Source: Algirhabdus cladophorae (GTDB lineage: Bacteria > Pseudomonadota > Alphaproteobacteria > Rhodobacterales > Rhodobacteraceae). From it: a stretch of 64,000 nt of DNA. Below the pieces are notes generated by a model. It was not told where the DNA came from. It worked only from the letters and a program-made list of their open reading frames with translations, and made no database searches. The stretch is taken from NCBI RefSeq assembly GCF_044772865.1, contig NZ_CP173029.1:1364001-1428000 (forward strand), given 5' to 3'. A program made the translations under genes and the position numbers. Positions 42,990-51,662 of this stretch are shown here, in pieces. How positions within the stretch are numbered: the first letter of the stretch is position 1; each line of letters opens with the position of its first letter.

Positions 42990-43718
42990 ATGACATTGGC
43001 ATTACGTCTTTTATTGGCTTTTACCTTGGGGGTTTGGGCGGCATCTGCTCAGGCGCAAAGCCTGTCTGTGTGGGCGGCCTCAAGTCTGAAAACAGTGTTA
43101 GAAGAGGCCGCAGAGGAGTGGGATCAACCCGTGTCTTTCGTCTTTGCGGGCACGCCTGCCTTAGCGCGACAAATCAAAAACGGTGCGCCTGCGGATGTGT
43201 TCATTGCGGCGCATCCAGATTGGACAATGCATCTGATCGATAGTGGTGTCGTACCGGCCAAGGATGTGAAACCCGTTTTCTCAAACCGGCTGGTGATTAT
43301 CGCGTCCGACGCAAAAATGAAGGCCGCCACCCCTGCGCAATTAGAGACCCCGTTACAAGACCGTCGATTTGCGATCCCAATCACCCGTTCTGTCCCGGCG
43401 GGTGTCTACGGCAAGCAGGCTTTGGAAGGTTTGGGCCTTTGGGACAGCGTCAAAGACAAGCTGGTCGAGACCCAGAATGTACGTCAGGCGCTGGCGCTGG
43501 TTGCGCGCGGGGAAACCCCCTTGGGACTGGTCTATCGCAGCGATGCCTTGGCTGATCCCAGCGTCTATACCATTTTGGATATTCCAGCGGTGTCCCATGA
43601 TCCAATTCTATATTCGGCAGCGCAACTGGGCCCAAAAGGTGCTGCGTTTCTGGCGTATCTTTCTTCTGAAAAGTTCCAGAATTTGTTGATAAAACATGGC
43701 TTTGAGGTGCTCAACTGA
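42990..43718 (+). CDS. modA: Molybdate ABC transporter, periplasmic binding protein
   Basis: A 242-residue secreted binding protein with a clear signal peptide (LALRLLLAFTLGVWAASAQA). The mature protein starts QSLSVWAASSLKTVLEEA, the family motif that contacts the oxyanion, followed by FVFAGTPALARQI. It captures molybdate (or tungstate) for the ModBC importer. It lies 23 nt after the flavoprotein gene and overlaps modB by 1 nt (TGATG). Confidence 0.93.
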   Translation: MTLALRLLLAFTLGVWAASAQAQSLSVWAASSLKTVLEEAAEEWDQPVSFVFAGTPALARQIKNGAPADVFIAAHPDWTMHLIDSGVVPAKDVKPVFSNRLVIIASDAKMKAATPAQLETPLQDRRFAIPITRSVPAGVYGKQALEGLGLWDSVKDKLVETQNVRQALALVARGETPLGLVYRSDALADPSVYTILDIPAVSHDPILYSAAQLGPKGAAFLAYLSSEKFQNLLIKHGFEVLN

Positions 43719-44416
43719 TGTTGGGTGCGTTGCCTCCCGAAGCATGGACCGCGCTGGCCCTGTCTGTGCGCGTCGCATTTTGGGCCACTGTGATTTGTCT
43801 GCCCTTTGGCATTTTTGTGAGCTACGCTTTGGCCCGTTGGCAGTTCCGCGGCAAGGCCTTTTTGAATGTGCTGGTTTATGTACCACTGGTGCTGCCGCCT
43901 GTGGTTACGGGCTATTTGCTGTTGTTGGTTTTTGGCCGCAATGGACCCATAGGGCGGATTTTGGAAGAGGTCTTTGGTCTGGTCCTCGCCTTTCGGTGGA
44001 CCGGTGCGGTTTTGGCGGCAGCGATCATGGCCTTTCCGTTGATGGTACGTGCCTTGCGCAGTGCTTTTGAAGCGATTGATCCGGATCTGGAGGAGGTCGC
44101 AGGCAGTTTGGGTGCCGGGCGCTGGCGGGTGTTCTTTACCATAAGTCTGCCTTTGGCATTGCCCGGTGTTCTGGCGGGATCTGTTTTAAGCTTTGCCAAG
44201 GCAATGGGCGAATTTGGGGCGACGATCACTTTTGTGTCCAACATTCCCGGTGAAACCCAAACTGTGCCCTCGGCCATCTATGAGTTTCTGCAAATCCCCG
44301 GTGCAGAGCCCGCTGTCGTGGGCCTTGCCGTTTTGTCATTGTTGGTGGCCTTTGGCGCGCTTGGCCTGAGCGAATGGTTGGCGCCGCGGGTTGCAAAGCG
44401 GGTGGCGGGACGATGA
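43718..44416 (+). CDS. modB: Molybdate ABC transporter, permease
   Basis: A 232-residue inner-membrane permease with about five or six helices. The EAA coupling motif is in the segment EEVAGSLGAGRWRVFFTISLPLALPGVLAG. The later GEFGATITFVSNIPGETQTVPSAIY block is diagnostic for ModB. It is coupled to modA upstream and modC downstream by overlapping start/stop codons. Confidence 0.93.
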   Translation: MLGALPPEAWTALALSVRVAFWATVICLPFGIFVSYALARWQFRGKAFLNVLVYVPLVLPPVVTGYLLLLVFGRNGPIGRILEEVFGLVLAFRWTGAVLAAAIMAFPLMVRALRSAFEAIDPDLEEVAGSLGAGRWRVFFTISLPLALPGVLAGSVLSFAKAMGEFGATITFVSNIPGETQTVPSAIYEFLQIPGAEPAVVGLAVLSLLVAFGALGLSEWLAPRVAKRVAGR

Positions 44417-45474
44417 GTTTGACGTGCGACATCGTGCATGGCTATGACGATTTTCGTCTGACGGCGCAGTTTCAACTGGGGCGCGGTATCACGGCGGTGT
44501 TTGGCCCGTCTGGTGCTGGTAAGACGACCCTGCTCAATGCGATTTCAGGCACCTTGCAACCGGATCAGGGAACAATTTCATTCCAACAATCTACCCTATT
44601 TGATGCGGCATCAAAGACGCATCTGCCGCTGCACAAACGCCGCATCGGACGGGTGTTTCAAAAGGCGATGCTGTTTCCCCATCTCAGTGTTCGACAGAAT
44701 CTGACCTATGGGGGCGGCAGTCCCGAGGCTGTGGCGCGGATCACGGGCGTTTTGGGGATCAGCCATTTGTTGGATCGACGGCCCGCCACATTGTCCGGTG
44801 GCGAACAACAGCGGGTGGCCATTGGTCGCGCTGTTCTGGCTGGTTCCGAACTGTTGTTGATGGACGAGCCGCTATCCAGTCTGGACATGGCCCGCAAAGC
44901 GGAAATTCTGCCCTACTTTCGCAAAATTCATCTCGAGACACAGGTTCCCATCCTCTATGTCAGTCACGATCTCGAAGAGATCAAGCAACTGGCCGACGAT
45001 CTGATCATTCTGGAAGCAGGGCAGGTGCTGCATCATGGCCCAATATTCGACAGTTTTCAAAATGCGGAACTGGTGCGCCTGCTGGGTCACAGTGGAGCGG
45101 GATCTTTTGTGACGGCGCGGTTGATGTGTCACCATCCTGACGGGCTAAGCGAATTGCAACTGTCGCAAACCACCATCCTGCTGCCTCAGGTGGATGCCCC
45201 TTTGGGCACCTCTATTCGGCTACAAATCAACCTGTCGGATGTGATCCTGTCCCTAGAGGCGCCGCAAATGTTGTCGGCCCTCAATGCGATGCCTGTTGAA
45301 GTGACCAATATTCATCTTGGGACAGGACCGGGTGCGATTGTGACTTTGCGCAGTGGCGCAGATGTGGTGCTGGCCCGGATCACCAAACGTTCACTCGCCG
45401 CTATGGGGTTGGTTGTGGGAACAAAATGTTACGCTGTGGTGAAATCCATGGCCATTGCCCCGGGCCGCAGCTAG
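44413..45474 (+). CDS. modC: Molybdate ABC transporter, ATP-binding protein
   Basis: A 353-residue ATPase: Walker A FGPSGAGKTTLLN, the ABC signature LSGGEQQRVAIGRAVL, Walker B LLLMDEPLSSLD and the switch His in YVSHDLEE. A C-terminal TOBE-type domain (from about residue 290) is typical of ModC and binds molybdate for regulation. The ATG at 44413 overlaps the modB stop (ATGA). It ends in a 4-nt convergent overlap with the GH1 gene. No modE regulator is present. Confidence 0.94.
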   Translation: MSLTCDIVHGYDDFRLTAQFQLGRGITAVFGPSGAGKTTLLNAISGTLQPDQGTISFQQSTLFDAASKTHLPLHKRRIGRVFQKAMLFPHLSVRQNLTYGGGSPEAVARITGVLGISHLLDRRPATLSGGEQQRVAIGRAVLAGSELLLMDEPLSSLDMARKAEILPYFRKIHLETQVPILYVSHDLEEIKQLADDLIILEAGQVLHHGPIFDSFQNAELVRLLGHSGAGSFVTARLMCHHPDGLSELQLSQTTILLPQVDAPLGTSIRLQINLSDVILSLEAPQMLSALNAMPVEVTNIHLGTGPGAIVTLRSGADVVLARITKRSLAAMGLVVGTKCYAVVKSMAIAPGRS

Positions 45475-46781
45475 CCCACCAAGCTGGCCTTGAGCGCGTC
45501 ATAGGAGGCCTTTGGTGTGCGAACCTGCGTGTCAAAATCAACGTGGACCAAGCCAAAGCGTTTTTCATACCCCAAAGCCCATTCGTAATTGTCCAACAGC
45601 GACCAGATGAAGGTGCCTTTGACCGGCGCGCCTGCATCCATGGCGGCTTTGGTGGCTGCGATATGGGACTGCAGATAATCGATGCGGGGCTGATCGGGCG
45701 TGCCCAGTGGGTCAGGGTTGGCCATACCGTTTTCGGTGATGTAGATCGGGATGTTACCGGTGTACTCACGATGTGTGCGCAAAATGAAATCGTGCAGCCC
45801 TTGAGGATAGATTTCCCAGTCCATTTGGGTTTTGGGCAAGGGGCCTGTGACATCGCGCAAAGACGGCCATGGGCCATCGCCCGCTGCCACCAGTTTGCGT
45901 GTGTAATAATTGATTCCAAACCAATCGATGGGCTGTTGAATTGTGCCAAAATCATCGTGCCAGCCGTCGGGCAAATGCTGTTCGAGGCCTTGCAAAATCA
46001 GGTCGGGATACTGGCCTTTGGTCAGGCCGCTTATGTAGAAATGGTTGTAAATCGCGTCATAACGCGCGGCCGCGGCGATGTCTTCTGGGCTATTGCTGGC
46101 TGGTTCGGACCATTCCATATTGCACAAAGCCCCTAGGTTTTTCAGACCCATCTGACGCATCACTTCGAGGCTGCGCCCCTGGGCCAGCAACACGTGGTGC
46201 ATCGCGCGCGCTGTGGCGCGGATATCGCGAAGGCCGGGGGCATGATGGCCCTCAAAATGCGACAACCACGCAACACACCACGGCTCGTTTATGGGGGCCA
46301 CAGACCACATCCTGTCCCCGATGCGGTCCATAATGGTGTGTGTGAAATCAGCGAACCAATTGGCAATATCGCGATTGCGCCAGCCGCCCCGATCCGCCAG
46401 TGCCGATGGCAATTCCCAATGGTAGAGCGTGGCTGCGGGTTTGATCCCACGTTCCAAAATAGCGTCTGTAAGGCGATCGTAGAAATCCAAACCCTCGGGA
46501 TTAACGGTTTTGCCGTCGGGCATGACCCGCGCCCAGCTCGTGGAAAAACGGTAGGCGCCAAGACCTGCGTTGGCCACCAAATCCAGATCCTGTGGGAACC
46601 TGTTGTAGTGATCGCAGGCAATTTGCCCATGTTCGGCGCGGACGACATTGCCCGGAGTAGCGGCGAAATCATCCCAATGGGTGCGGCCTGCGCCGCCATG
46701 CGCATGACCTTCGATTTGGTAGCTGGATGTTGCCGCCCCAAACAAAAAGTCTTGCGGAAAATCAGAGCGATGAAACAGCAT
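45471..46781 (-). CDS. GH1 family beta-glucosidase
   Basis: A 436-residue (beta/alpha)8-barrel glycosidase of family GH1. The acid/base Glu is in PINEPWC (Glu166) and the nucleophile is in YITENGM (Glu350); FLFGAATSSYQIEG at the N-terminus and YEWALGYEKRFGLVHVD near the end are characteristic. No signal peptide, so it acts on imported beta-glucosides in the cytoplasm. It follows aglR by 21 nt and is probably co-transcribed with it, although the divergent operon is for alpha-glucosides. Confidence 0.92.
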   Translation of the reverse strand: MLFHRSDFPQDFLFGAATSSYQIEGHAHGGAGRTHWDDFAATPGNVVRAEHGQIACDHYNRFPQDLDLVANAGLGAYRFSTSWARVMPDGKTVNPEGLDFYDRLTDAILERGIKPAATLYHWELPSALADRGGWRNRDIANWFADFTHTIMDRIGDRMWSVAPINEPWCVAWLSHFEGHHAPGLRDIRATARAMHHVLLAQGRSLEVMRQMGLKNLGALCNMEWSEPASNSPEDIAAAARYDAIYNHFYISGLTKGQYPDLILQGLEQHLPDGWHDDFGTIQQPIDWFGINYYTRKLVAAGDGPWPSLRDVTGPLPKTQMDWEIYPQGLHDFILRTHREYTGNIPIYITENGMANPDPLGTPDQPRIDYLQSHIAATKAAMDAGAPVKGTFIWSLLDNYEWALGYEKRFGLVHVDFDTQVRTPKASYDALKASLVG

Positions 46782-46802
46782 GGGGCAGTCCTTGGATTTG
46801 GG

Positions 46803-47834
46803 TTATGATGCGGTGCAGACGCCGGTTGAGCCGCCAACGATAAGCTGGGCTTCAAGCAAGGTGGTTTCGGTTTGCGCACTCAACGGGTTGGCGATCTTGC
46901 GCAGCAACATGTCTGCGGCCTGCCGGCCTGCATCGCGCACGGACGAACGCGTGGCCGTAAAGACCGGCACGTCCTCGTCCGTTTCAAAGTAGGACAGGGC
47001 ATCGTCATGGCAGATCACCGAGATATCGCGCCCCATAACGTATCCTGCTTCTTCGATAGCGCGTCTCACGCCAAAGGCCGGGATCATTGACGACACCAAA
47101 AAGGCTGTGGGCGGCGTCGGACCAGCCAGCATCGCTTTGGCGGCTTGGTGGCCATAGACTTCGGTCATTTCGTTGCTTTGCATGAGGTCTGGATCGACCT
47201 TTAGGCCACGGGCCGTCATGGCCGCCTCAAAGCCGCTGCGGCGTCGGGCGGCAAAATCCATAGTCTCGAGACCATTGATCAAGGCGATACGGCGATGGCC
47301 CAGTTGCAGCAGAAATTCGGTTGCCCGTTGAAACGACCTGCGGTTGTTTACGTCGAGCCAGCTATAGGGTTGGCCCGTGTCGCTCACGCGCCCATGGACC
47401 ACGAAAGGCAGGCCCAGTTTTTGAAGCAAAGCGATACGCGGATCATCCAATCGTGGACCGTGCAAAATGATCCCATCAATAGCGCGTTTGGCCACGAGGT
47501 TTTCATAGGCGCTGGCCTCGTCCGCGTCGTCGACGATGGACAGGATCATATCATAGCCCGCCTTGGAATAACTCTCACCAGCGCCTGCGATAAAATCACC
47601 AAAGATTGGATTGACCATCTCGTGCTTCGTAGAGACAGGGATCACGTGGCCGATGGTCATGGATCGCCCTGTGGCTAGTCCTTTGGCGCGGGTGTTTGGT
47701 GTGTAGTTAAATTGTTTGGCAGCGGTTTGCACGCGGTGCCGGGTGGACTCGGACACCTCTGGATACCCGTTTAAAGCCCGGCTGACCGTGGTTTGGGACA
47801 ATCCCAAATTTTGCGAAAGTTGCTTTAAATTCAT
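46803..47834 (-). CDS. aglR: LacI-family regulator of alpha-glucoside genes
   Basis: A 343-residue LacI regulator: N-terminal HTH LKQLSQNLGLSQTTVSRALNGYPEVSESTRHRV plus the periplasmic-binding-protein-like effector domain (SMTIGHVIPVST, FVVHGRVSD, ALINGLETMDFAARRRSGF). It is divergent from aglEFGAK with 248 nt between, and two palindromes in that region are candidate operators, so it presumably represses this operon and itself until an alpha-glucoside is present. Confidence 0.88.
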   Translation of the reverse strand: MNLKQLSQNLGLSQTTVSRALNGYPEVSESTRHRVQTAAKQFNYTPNTRAKGLATGRSMTIGHVIPVSTKHEMVNPIFGDFIAGAGESYSKAGYDMILSIVDDADEASAYENLVAKRAIDGIILHGPRLDDPRIALLQKLGLPFVVHGRVSDTGQPYSWLDVNNRRSFQRATEFLLQLGHRRIALINGLETMDFAARRRSGFEAAMTARGLKVDPDLMQSNEMTEVYGHQAAKAMLAGPTPPTAFLVSSMIPAFGVRRAIEEAGYVMGRDISVICHDDALSYFETDEDVPVFTATRSSVRDAGRQAADMLLRKIANPLSAQTETTLLEAQLIVGGSTGVCTAS

Positions 47835-47848
47835 AGGCTTTCCATATT

Positions 47849-47861
47849 CAAAGCGATTTGG
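47849..47861. promoter_or_regulatory. Candidate AglR operator near aglR (CAAAGCGATTTGG)
   Basis: This near-palindrome lies 15 nt upstream of the aglR start, sharing the CAAAGCG core with the second site at 48007-48018, so it may mediate autoregulation. Confidence 0.45.
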
Positions 47862-48006
47862 TTGATTTCAAACCGCTGCAGCACAAGTGGCGCAAGCGTG
47901 GTTAGTCATCCGGAAAAACTGCGAAAAAACAAGGAAAATCTGACTGGGGAGGCCAATTATTTTATAATTGACAGGTTTGCTGGATCGGATCAGAGTTCGG
48001 CTTATT

Positions 48007-48018
48007 CAAAGCGCTTTG
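48007..48018. promoter_or_regulatory. Candidate AglR operator in front of aglE (CAAAGCGCTTTG)
   Basis: A perfect 12-bp palindrome with the central CG step typical of LacI-family sites. A TTGACA hexamer lies at 47968-47973, so the operator would overlap or lie close to the transcription start of aglEFGAK. Confidence 0.6.
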
Positions 48019-48082
48019 GTAACTGATTCCAATGGGCTTGGTTTTGTATCGCCTCGGGGAGAGGCACTTAGGGAGGACTATC

Positions 48083-49438
48083 ATGAAACAATCGTTGTTT
48101 TCGGGCGTTGCCGTTTTGGCATTGACCGCAGGGATCGCACAGGCTGGCGGGCATCTTGCCTTTGCACCGGGTGACGGCGCGTTCAACTGGGACAGCTACA
48201 ACAGCTTTGCGGCGGCCAACGACTTTACAGGTCAGGAACTGTCGATCACAGGCCCATGGACCGGTTCCGAAAAAGAGCGCGTTGAAAACGTGATGGCCTA
48301 CTTTACCGAAGCCACTGGTGCCTCGGTGACATACTCCGGGTCCGACAGCTTTGAGCAAGATATCGTGATCTCTGCCAAGGCGGGTTCTGCGCCGAACCTC
48401 GCCGTGTTCCCACAACCGGGTTTGGCGGCTGACATGGCCGCACAGGGCTTGCTGACGCCATTGGCGGATGGCAGCGCGGATTGGATCGTCAACAACTTTG
48501 CGGCAGGACAATCTTGGGTTGATCTGGGCACCTACGCAGACAAAGATGGCAATGACCAGCTTTATGGTATGTTTTACCGTGTCGATGTGAAGTCCTTGGT
48601 TTGGTACGTGCCCGAAGCCTTTGACGAAGCAGGCTACGATATTCCAGAAACCATGGAAGAGCTGAAAGCCCTCACAGACCAGATCGTCGCCGACGGCGGC
48701 ACACCTTGGTGTATCGGTCTGGGATCCGGTGCGGCCACGGGTTGGCCTGCGACAGACTGGGTCGAAGACATGATGCTGCGGACACAATCGCCTGCCATGT
48801 ATGACAAATGGGTCAGCAACGAATTGAAGTTCGATGACCCGGCCGTTCTGGGTGCCATGGAAGAGTTCGCGCATTTTGCCCGTAACGATGCCTATGTTGA
48901 CGGCGGCGCACAGGCCGTGGCCAACACAGACTTCCGCGACAGCCCGCAGGGCCTCTTTGCGATCCCGCCAAAGTGCTACATGCACCGTCAGGCCTCTTTC
49001 ATTCCGGCGTTTTTCCCTGATGGGACTGAGGCAGGCGAGGATGTGGATTTCTTCTATTTCCCATCCTATGCGGACAAGGATCTGGGCAAGCCGGTACTGG
49101 GCGCGGGCACATTGTTTGCCATTACCAACCCATCTGATGTGACAAATGCGTTCTTGGACTTCCTCAAGACACCGATCGCGCACGAACTTTGGATGGCTCA
49201 GGGCGGCTTCTTGACGCCACACGCCGGTGTGAACTCCGAGACATATGCCGACGACAGCCTGCGCGCTATGGGCGATATCCTGTTGAACGCCACAACGTTC
49301 CGCTTCGATGCATCTGACTTGATGCCGGGCGAAATCGGCGCAGGTGCGTTCTGGACCGGAATGGTGGACTTCACCGGCGGTGCTGATGCGGCTGATGTGG
49401 CCAAAGGCATTCAGGAACGCTGGGACGCGATCCAATAA
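48083..49438 (+). CDS. aglE: Alpha-glucoside ABC transporter, substrate-binding protein
   Basis: A 451-residue extracellular solute-binding protein (SBP_bac family) with a signal peptide ending in IAQAGGH. The mature part contains GPWTGSEKERVENVMAYF, SKAGSAPNLAVFPQPGL-like and PATDWVEDMML segments of AglE. ATG 48083 is used because GGGAGGA lies just upstream and the signal peptide starts there. First gene of the aglEFGAK operon; it captures trehalose, maltose, sucrose or similar alpha-glucosides. Confidence 0.93.
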   Translation: MKQSLFSGVAVLALTAGIAQAGGHLAFAPGDGAFNWDSYNSFAAANDFTGQELSITGPWTGSEKERVENVMAYFTEATGASVTYSGSDSFEQDIVISAKAGSAPNLAVFPQPGLAADMAAQGLLTPLADGSADWIVNNFAAGQSWVDLGTYADKDGNDQLYGMFYRVDVKSLVWYVPEAFDEAGYDIPETMEELKALTDQIVADGGTPWCIGLGSGAATGWPATDWVEDMMLRTQSPAMYDKWVSNELKFDDPAVLGAMEEFAHFARNDAYVDGGAQAVANTDFRDSPQGLFAIPPKCYMHRQASFIPAFFPDGTEAGEDVDFFYFPSYADKDLGKPVLGAGTLFAITNPSDVTNAFLDFLKTPIAHELWMAQGGFLTPHAGVNSETYADDSLRAMGDILLNATTFRFDASDLMPGEIGAGAFWTGMVDFTGGADAADVAKGIQERWDAIQ

Positions 49439-49510
49439 GCCGCTCACGGGCTTAAGAACAAAAATCGGCGGCAGCGCGTCTCCGATTTTACCAAAAACCG
49501 GGGGGAAATC

Positions 49511-50491
49511 ATGTCACCATTGCTACAAGGCGTACTGACGATCGTTATTGGCGTCGGGGGATGCGTTGGATATTTCTTTTTGTCCAACTTGATTTTGGAC
49601 AAGGTGATTTTCCCACCGCGGGCGGATAACCCCGGCCGCAATATCAATCGCGCCAATCTGGTGCGCCCTTGGTTGTTCCTGTTTCCGGCGATGTTCGCGT
49701 TGGGTTTGTACCTGATGTACCCGGTTGTGGGGTCGTTCATCCGCTCGCTTTATAATCGGACCGGGGACGAGTTTATCGGCTTTGGCAATTACTCAGTCAT
49801 GTTTGCCGACGATGCCTTCACCACAGCGCTTTTTAACAATGCGCTTTGGGTGCTGGTGGTGCCTGCGTTGTCCACGTTCATGGGCTTGCTGGTCGCGCAA
49901 CTGACCGACCGGATGAAATGGGGCAACATCGCTAAATCGCTGATCTTTATGCCCATGGCGATCTCTTTTGTCGGGGCATCGCTGATCTGGAAATTTGTTT
50001 ATGCCAACAACCCTGACATCGGTTTGATCAACGCCATCCGCCAGTTTTTTGGCGCAGCAGAACCGGTGGATGTGATGCAGTTGCGGTTTTGGAATAACTT
50101 TTTCCTTATGTTTATTCTGGTCTGGATCCAAACCGGGTTTGCAATGGTGATCCTGTCTGCGGCACTGCGCGGGATCCCGGAGGAAACTGTAGAGGCTGCC
50201 ATCATCGATGGCGCAAATCCGTTCCAAGTGTTCTTCAAGATCAAAGTGCCACAAATTATGGGCACCATCGTTGTGGTCTGGACCACGATTACCATTCTGG
50301 TGCTCAAGGTGTTCGACATTGTCTACACCATGACAGGCGGCAATTTTGGAACGGAAATTCTGCCCAGTTATATGATGTCTTATATGTTCCGCGACGATGG
50401 GCGCGCCACGGCGGTGGCCTTTGTCATCATGCTGATCGTGCTGCCTGTGATGATCTGGAACATTCGCCAAGCCCGCAAGGAGATGAACTGA
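49511..50491 (+). CDS. aglF: Alpha-glucoside ABC transporter, permease 1
   Basis: A 326-residue sugar-transport permease of the MalF-like type, with about seven or eight hydrophobic segments, an extra N-terminal helix and the EAA motif EETVEAAIIDGANPFQVFFKIKVP in a cytoplasmic loop. It is 72 nt downstream of aglE and ends 1 nt before aglG. Confidence 0.92.
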   Translation: MSPLLQGVLTIVIGVGGCVGYFFLSNLILDKVIFPPRADNPGRNINRANLVRPWLFLFPAMFALGLYLMYPVVGSFIRSLYNRTGDEFIGFGNYSVMFADDAFTTALFNNALWVLVVPALSTFMGLLVAQLTDRMKWGNIAKSLIFMPMAISFVGASLIWKFVYANNPDIGLINAIRQFFGAAEPVDVMQLRFWNNFFLMFILVWIQTGFAMVILSAALRGIPEETVEAAIIDGANPFQVFFKIKVPQIMGTIVVVWTTITILVLKVFDIVYTMTGGNFGTEILPSYMMSYMFRDDGRATAVAFVIMLIVLPVMIWNIRQARKEMN

Positions 50492-50492
50492 G

Positions 50493-51650
50493 ATGGATAA
50501 CATTGCAGGAACCAAATCCTCGCTCACGTGGGCGGTGAACATCACAGTTGTCGCCCTTGTTTTGATCTGGCTGATCCCAACCGTGGGCTTGCTGGTCTCG
50601 TCTTTTCGCGACCGTGATCAGATCACCCAATCAGGCTGGTGGAATTCACCCTTTGCAGTGGAACAAACTTTCCGCGCCCGAGCCCAAAAAGCCGATATGG
50701 TGGAACGCGACGGGGTTTTTGTGATCGAGGGCAACGTGTTTGCCGATGCAGACGTGGTGGAGGCCTTGGGTGAGGGCGCTTCTTTGACTGTGTCGCAATT
50801 TGGCGGCTCCAGCCGCGCCCCGACCGAGTTTACCGCTGGCGCTGTGGCGGAATTAAAGCGCGGTCAGACCTTGCTGGTTGAGCCAAGCGGTGATTTTGTG
50901 TTCACCTCCCCGGATGAATTCAAGAGGTCCGGCCCAAGGGTCTATTTTGCGGCCGAAACCCCGCCTGATTTCAACCTTGCCAACTATCGGCAAGTGCTGA
51001 CCAGCGACGGGATGGATGTGGCGTTTATCAATACGCTTACTGTGACGATCCCGGCCACTGTGATCCCGATCCTCATTGCGGCATTCGCGGCATACGCGCT
51101 GGCGTGGATGGAGTTTCCGGGCAGGGGCCTGTTGATTGCGACGGTTGTTGGCCTGCTGGTCGTGCCGTTGCAACTGGCCTTGGTGCCGCTTCTAAACCTG
51201 CACAACCAAGTTGGCATCGGGCAAAGCTTTGTGGGGATCTGGCTGGCGCATACGGGCTTTGGACTGCCTCTCGCGATCTATTTGCTCAGGAATTATATGG
51301 TCGGATTGCCCCGCGATATTATCGAAAGCGCCAAGGTTGACGGGGCCACAGATTTTCAGGTTTTCACCAAAATCGTCCTGCCGCTCAGCTTTCCTGCTTT
51401 GGCCAGCTTCGCCATTTTCCAGTTCCTCTGGACATGGAACGATCTGTTGGTGGCCAAAGTGTTCCTGCCGTCCAATGACGCCAGCAAAGTCATGACGGTG
51501 AAAATTGCCGACGATTTGTTGGGCTCAAAAGGGGGCGATTGGGGCATTTTGGCGACTGCGGCGTTCGTGTCGATCGCGGTGCCACTGTTGGTTTTCTTCA
51601 CAATGCAAAGATATCTGGTGCGCGGCCTTTTGGCTGGCTCCGTCAAGTAA
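50493..51650 (+). CDS. aglG: Alpha-glucoside ABC transporter, permease 2
   Basis: A 385-residue MalG-like permease. Between the first helix and the second lies a soluble periplasmic insertion of about 110 residues (from GWWNSPFAVEQTF to ETPPDFNLANYRQVL), a feature of the AglG family. The EAA motif RDIIESAKVDGATDFQVFTKIVLP is near residue 275. Expressed with aglF. Confidence 0.92.
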   Translation: MDNIAGTKSSLTWAVNITVVALVLIWLIPTVGLLVSSFRDRDQITQSGWWNSPFAVEQTFRARAQKADMVERDGVFVIEGNVFADADVVEALGEGASLTVSQFGGSSRAPTEFTAGAVAELKRGQTLLVEPSGDFVFTSPDEFKRSGPRVYFAAETPPDFNLANYRQVLTSDGMDVAFINTLTVTIPATVIPILIAAFAAYALAWMEFPGRGLLIATVVGLLVVPLQLALVPLLNLHNQVGIGQSFVGIWLAHTGFGLPLAIYLLRNYMVGLPRDIIESAKVDGATDFQVFTKIVLPLSFPALASFAIFQFLWTWNDLLVAKVFLPSNDASKVMTVKIADDLLGSKGGDWGILATAAFVSIAVPLLVFFTMQRYLVRGLLAGSVK

Positions 51651-51662
51651 GGACGTCAAAGG

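Noticed and set aside
48068..49447. 459-codon open frame on the minus strand
   Set aside because: It is antisense to aglE and has shadow-frame composition (many His, Arg, Cys), so it is not a gene.
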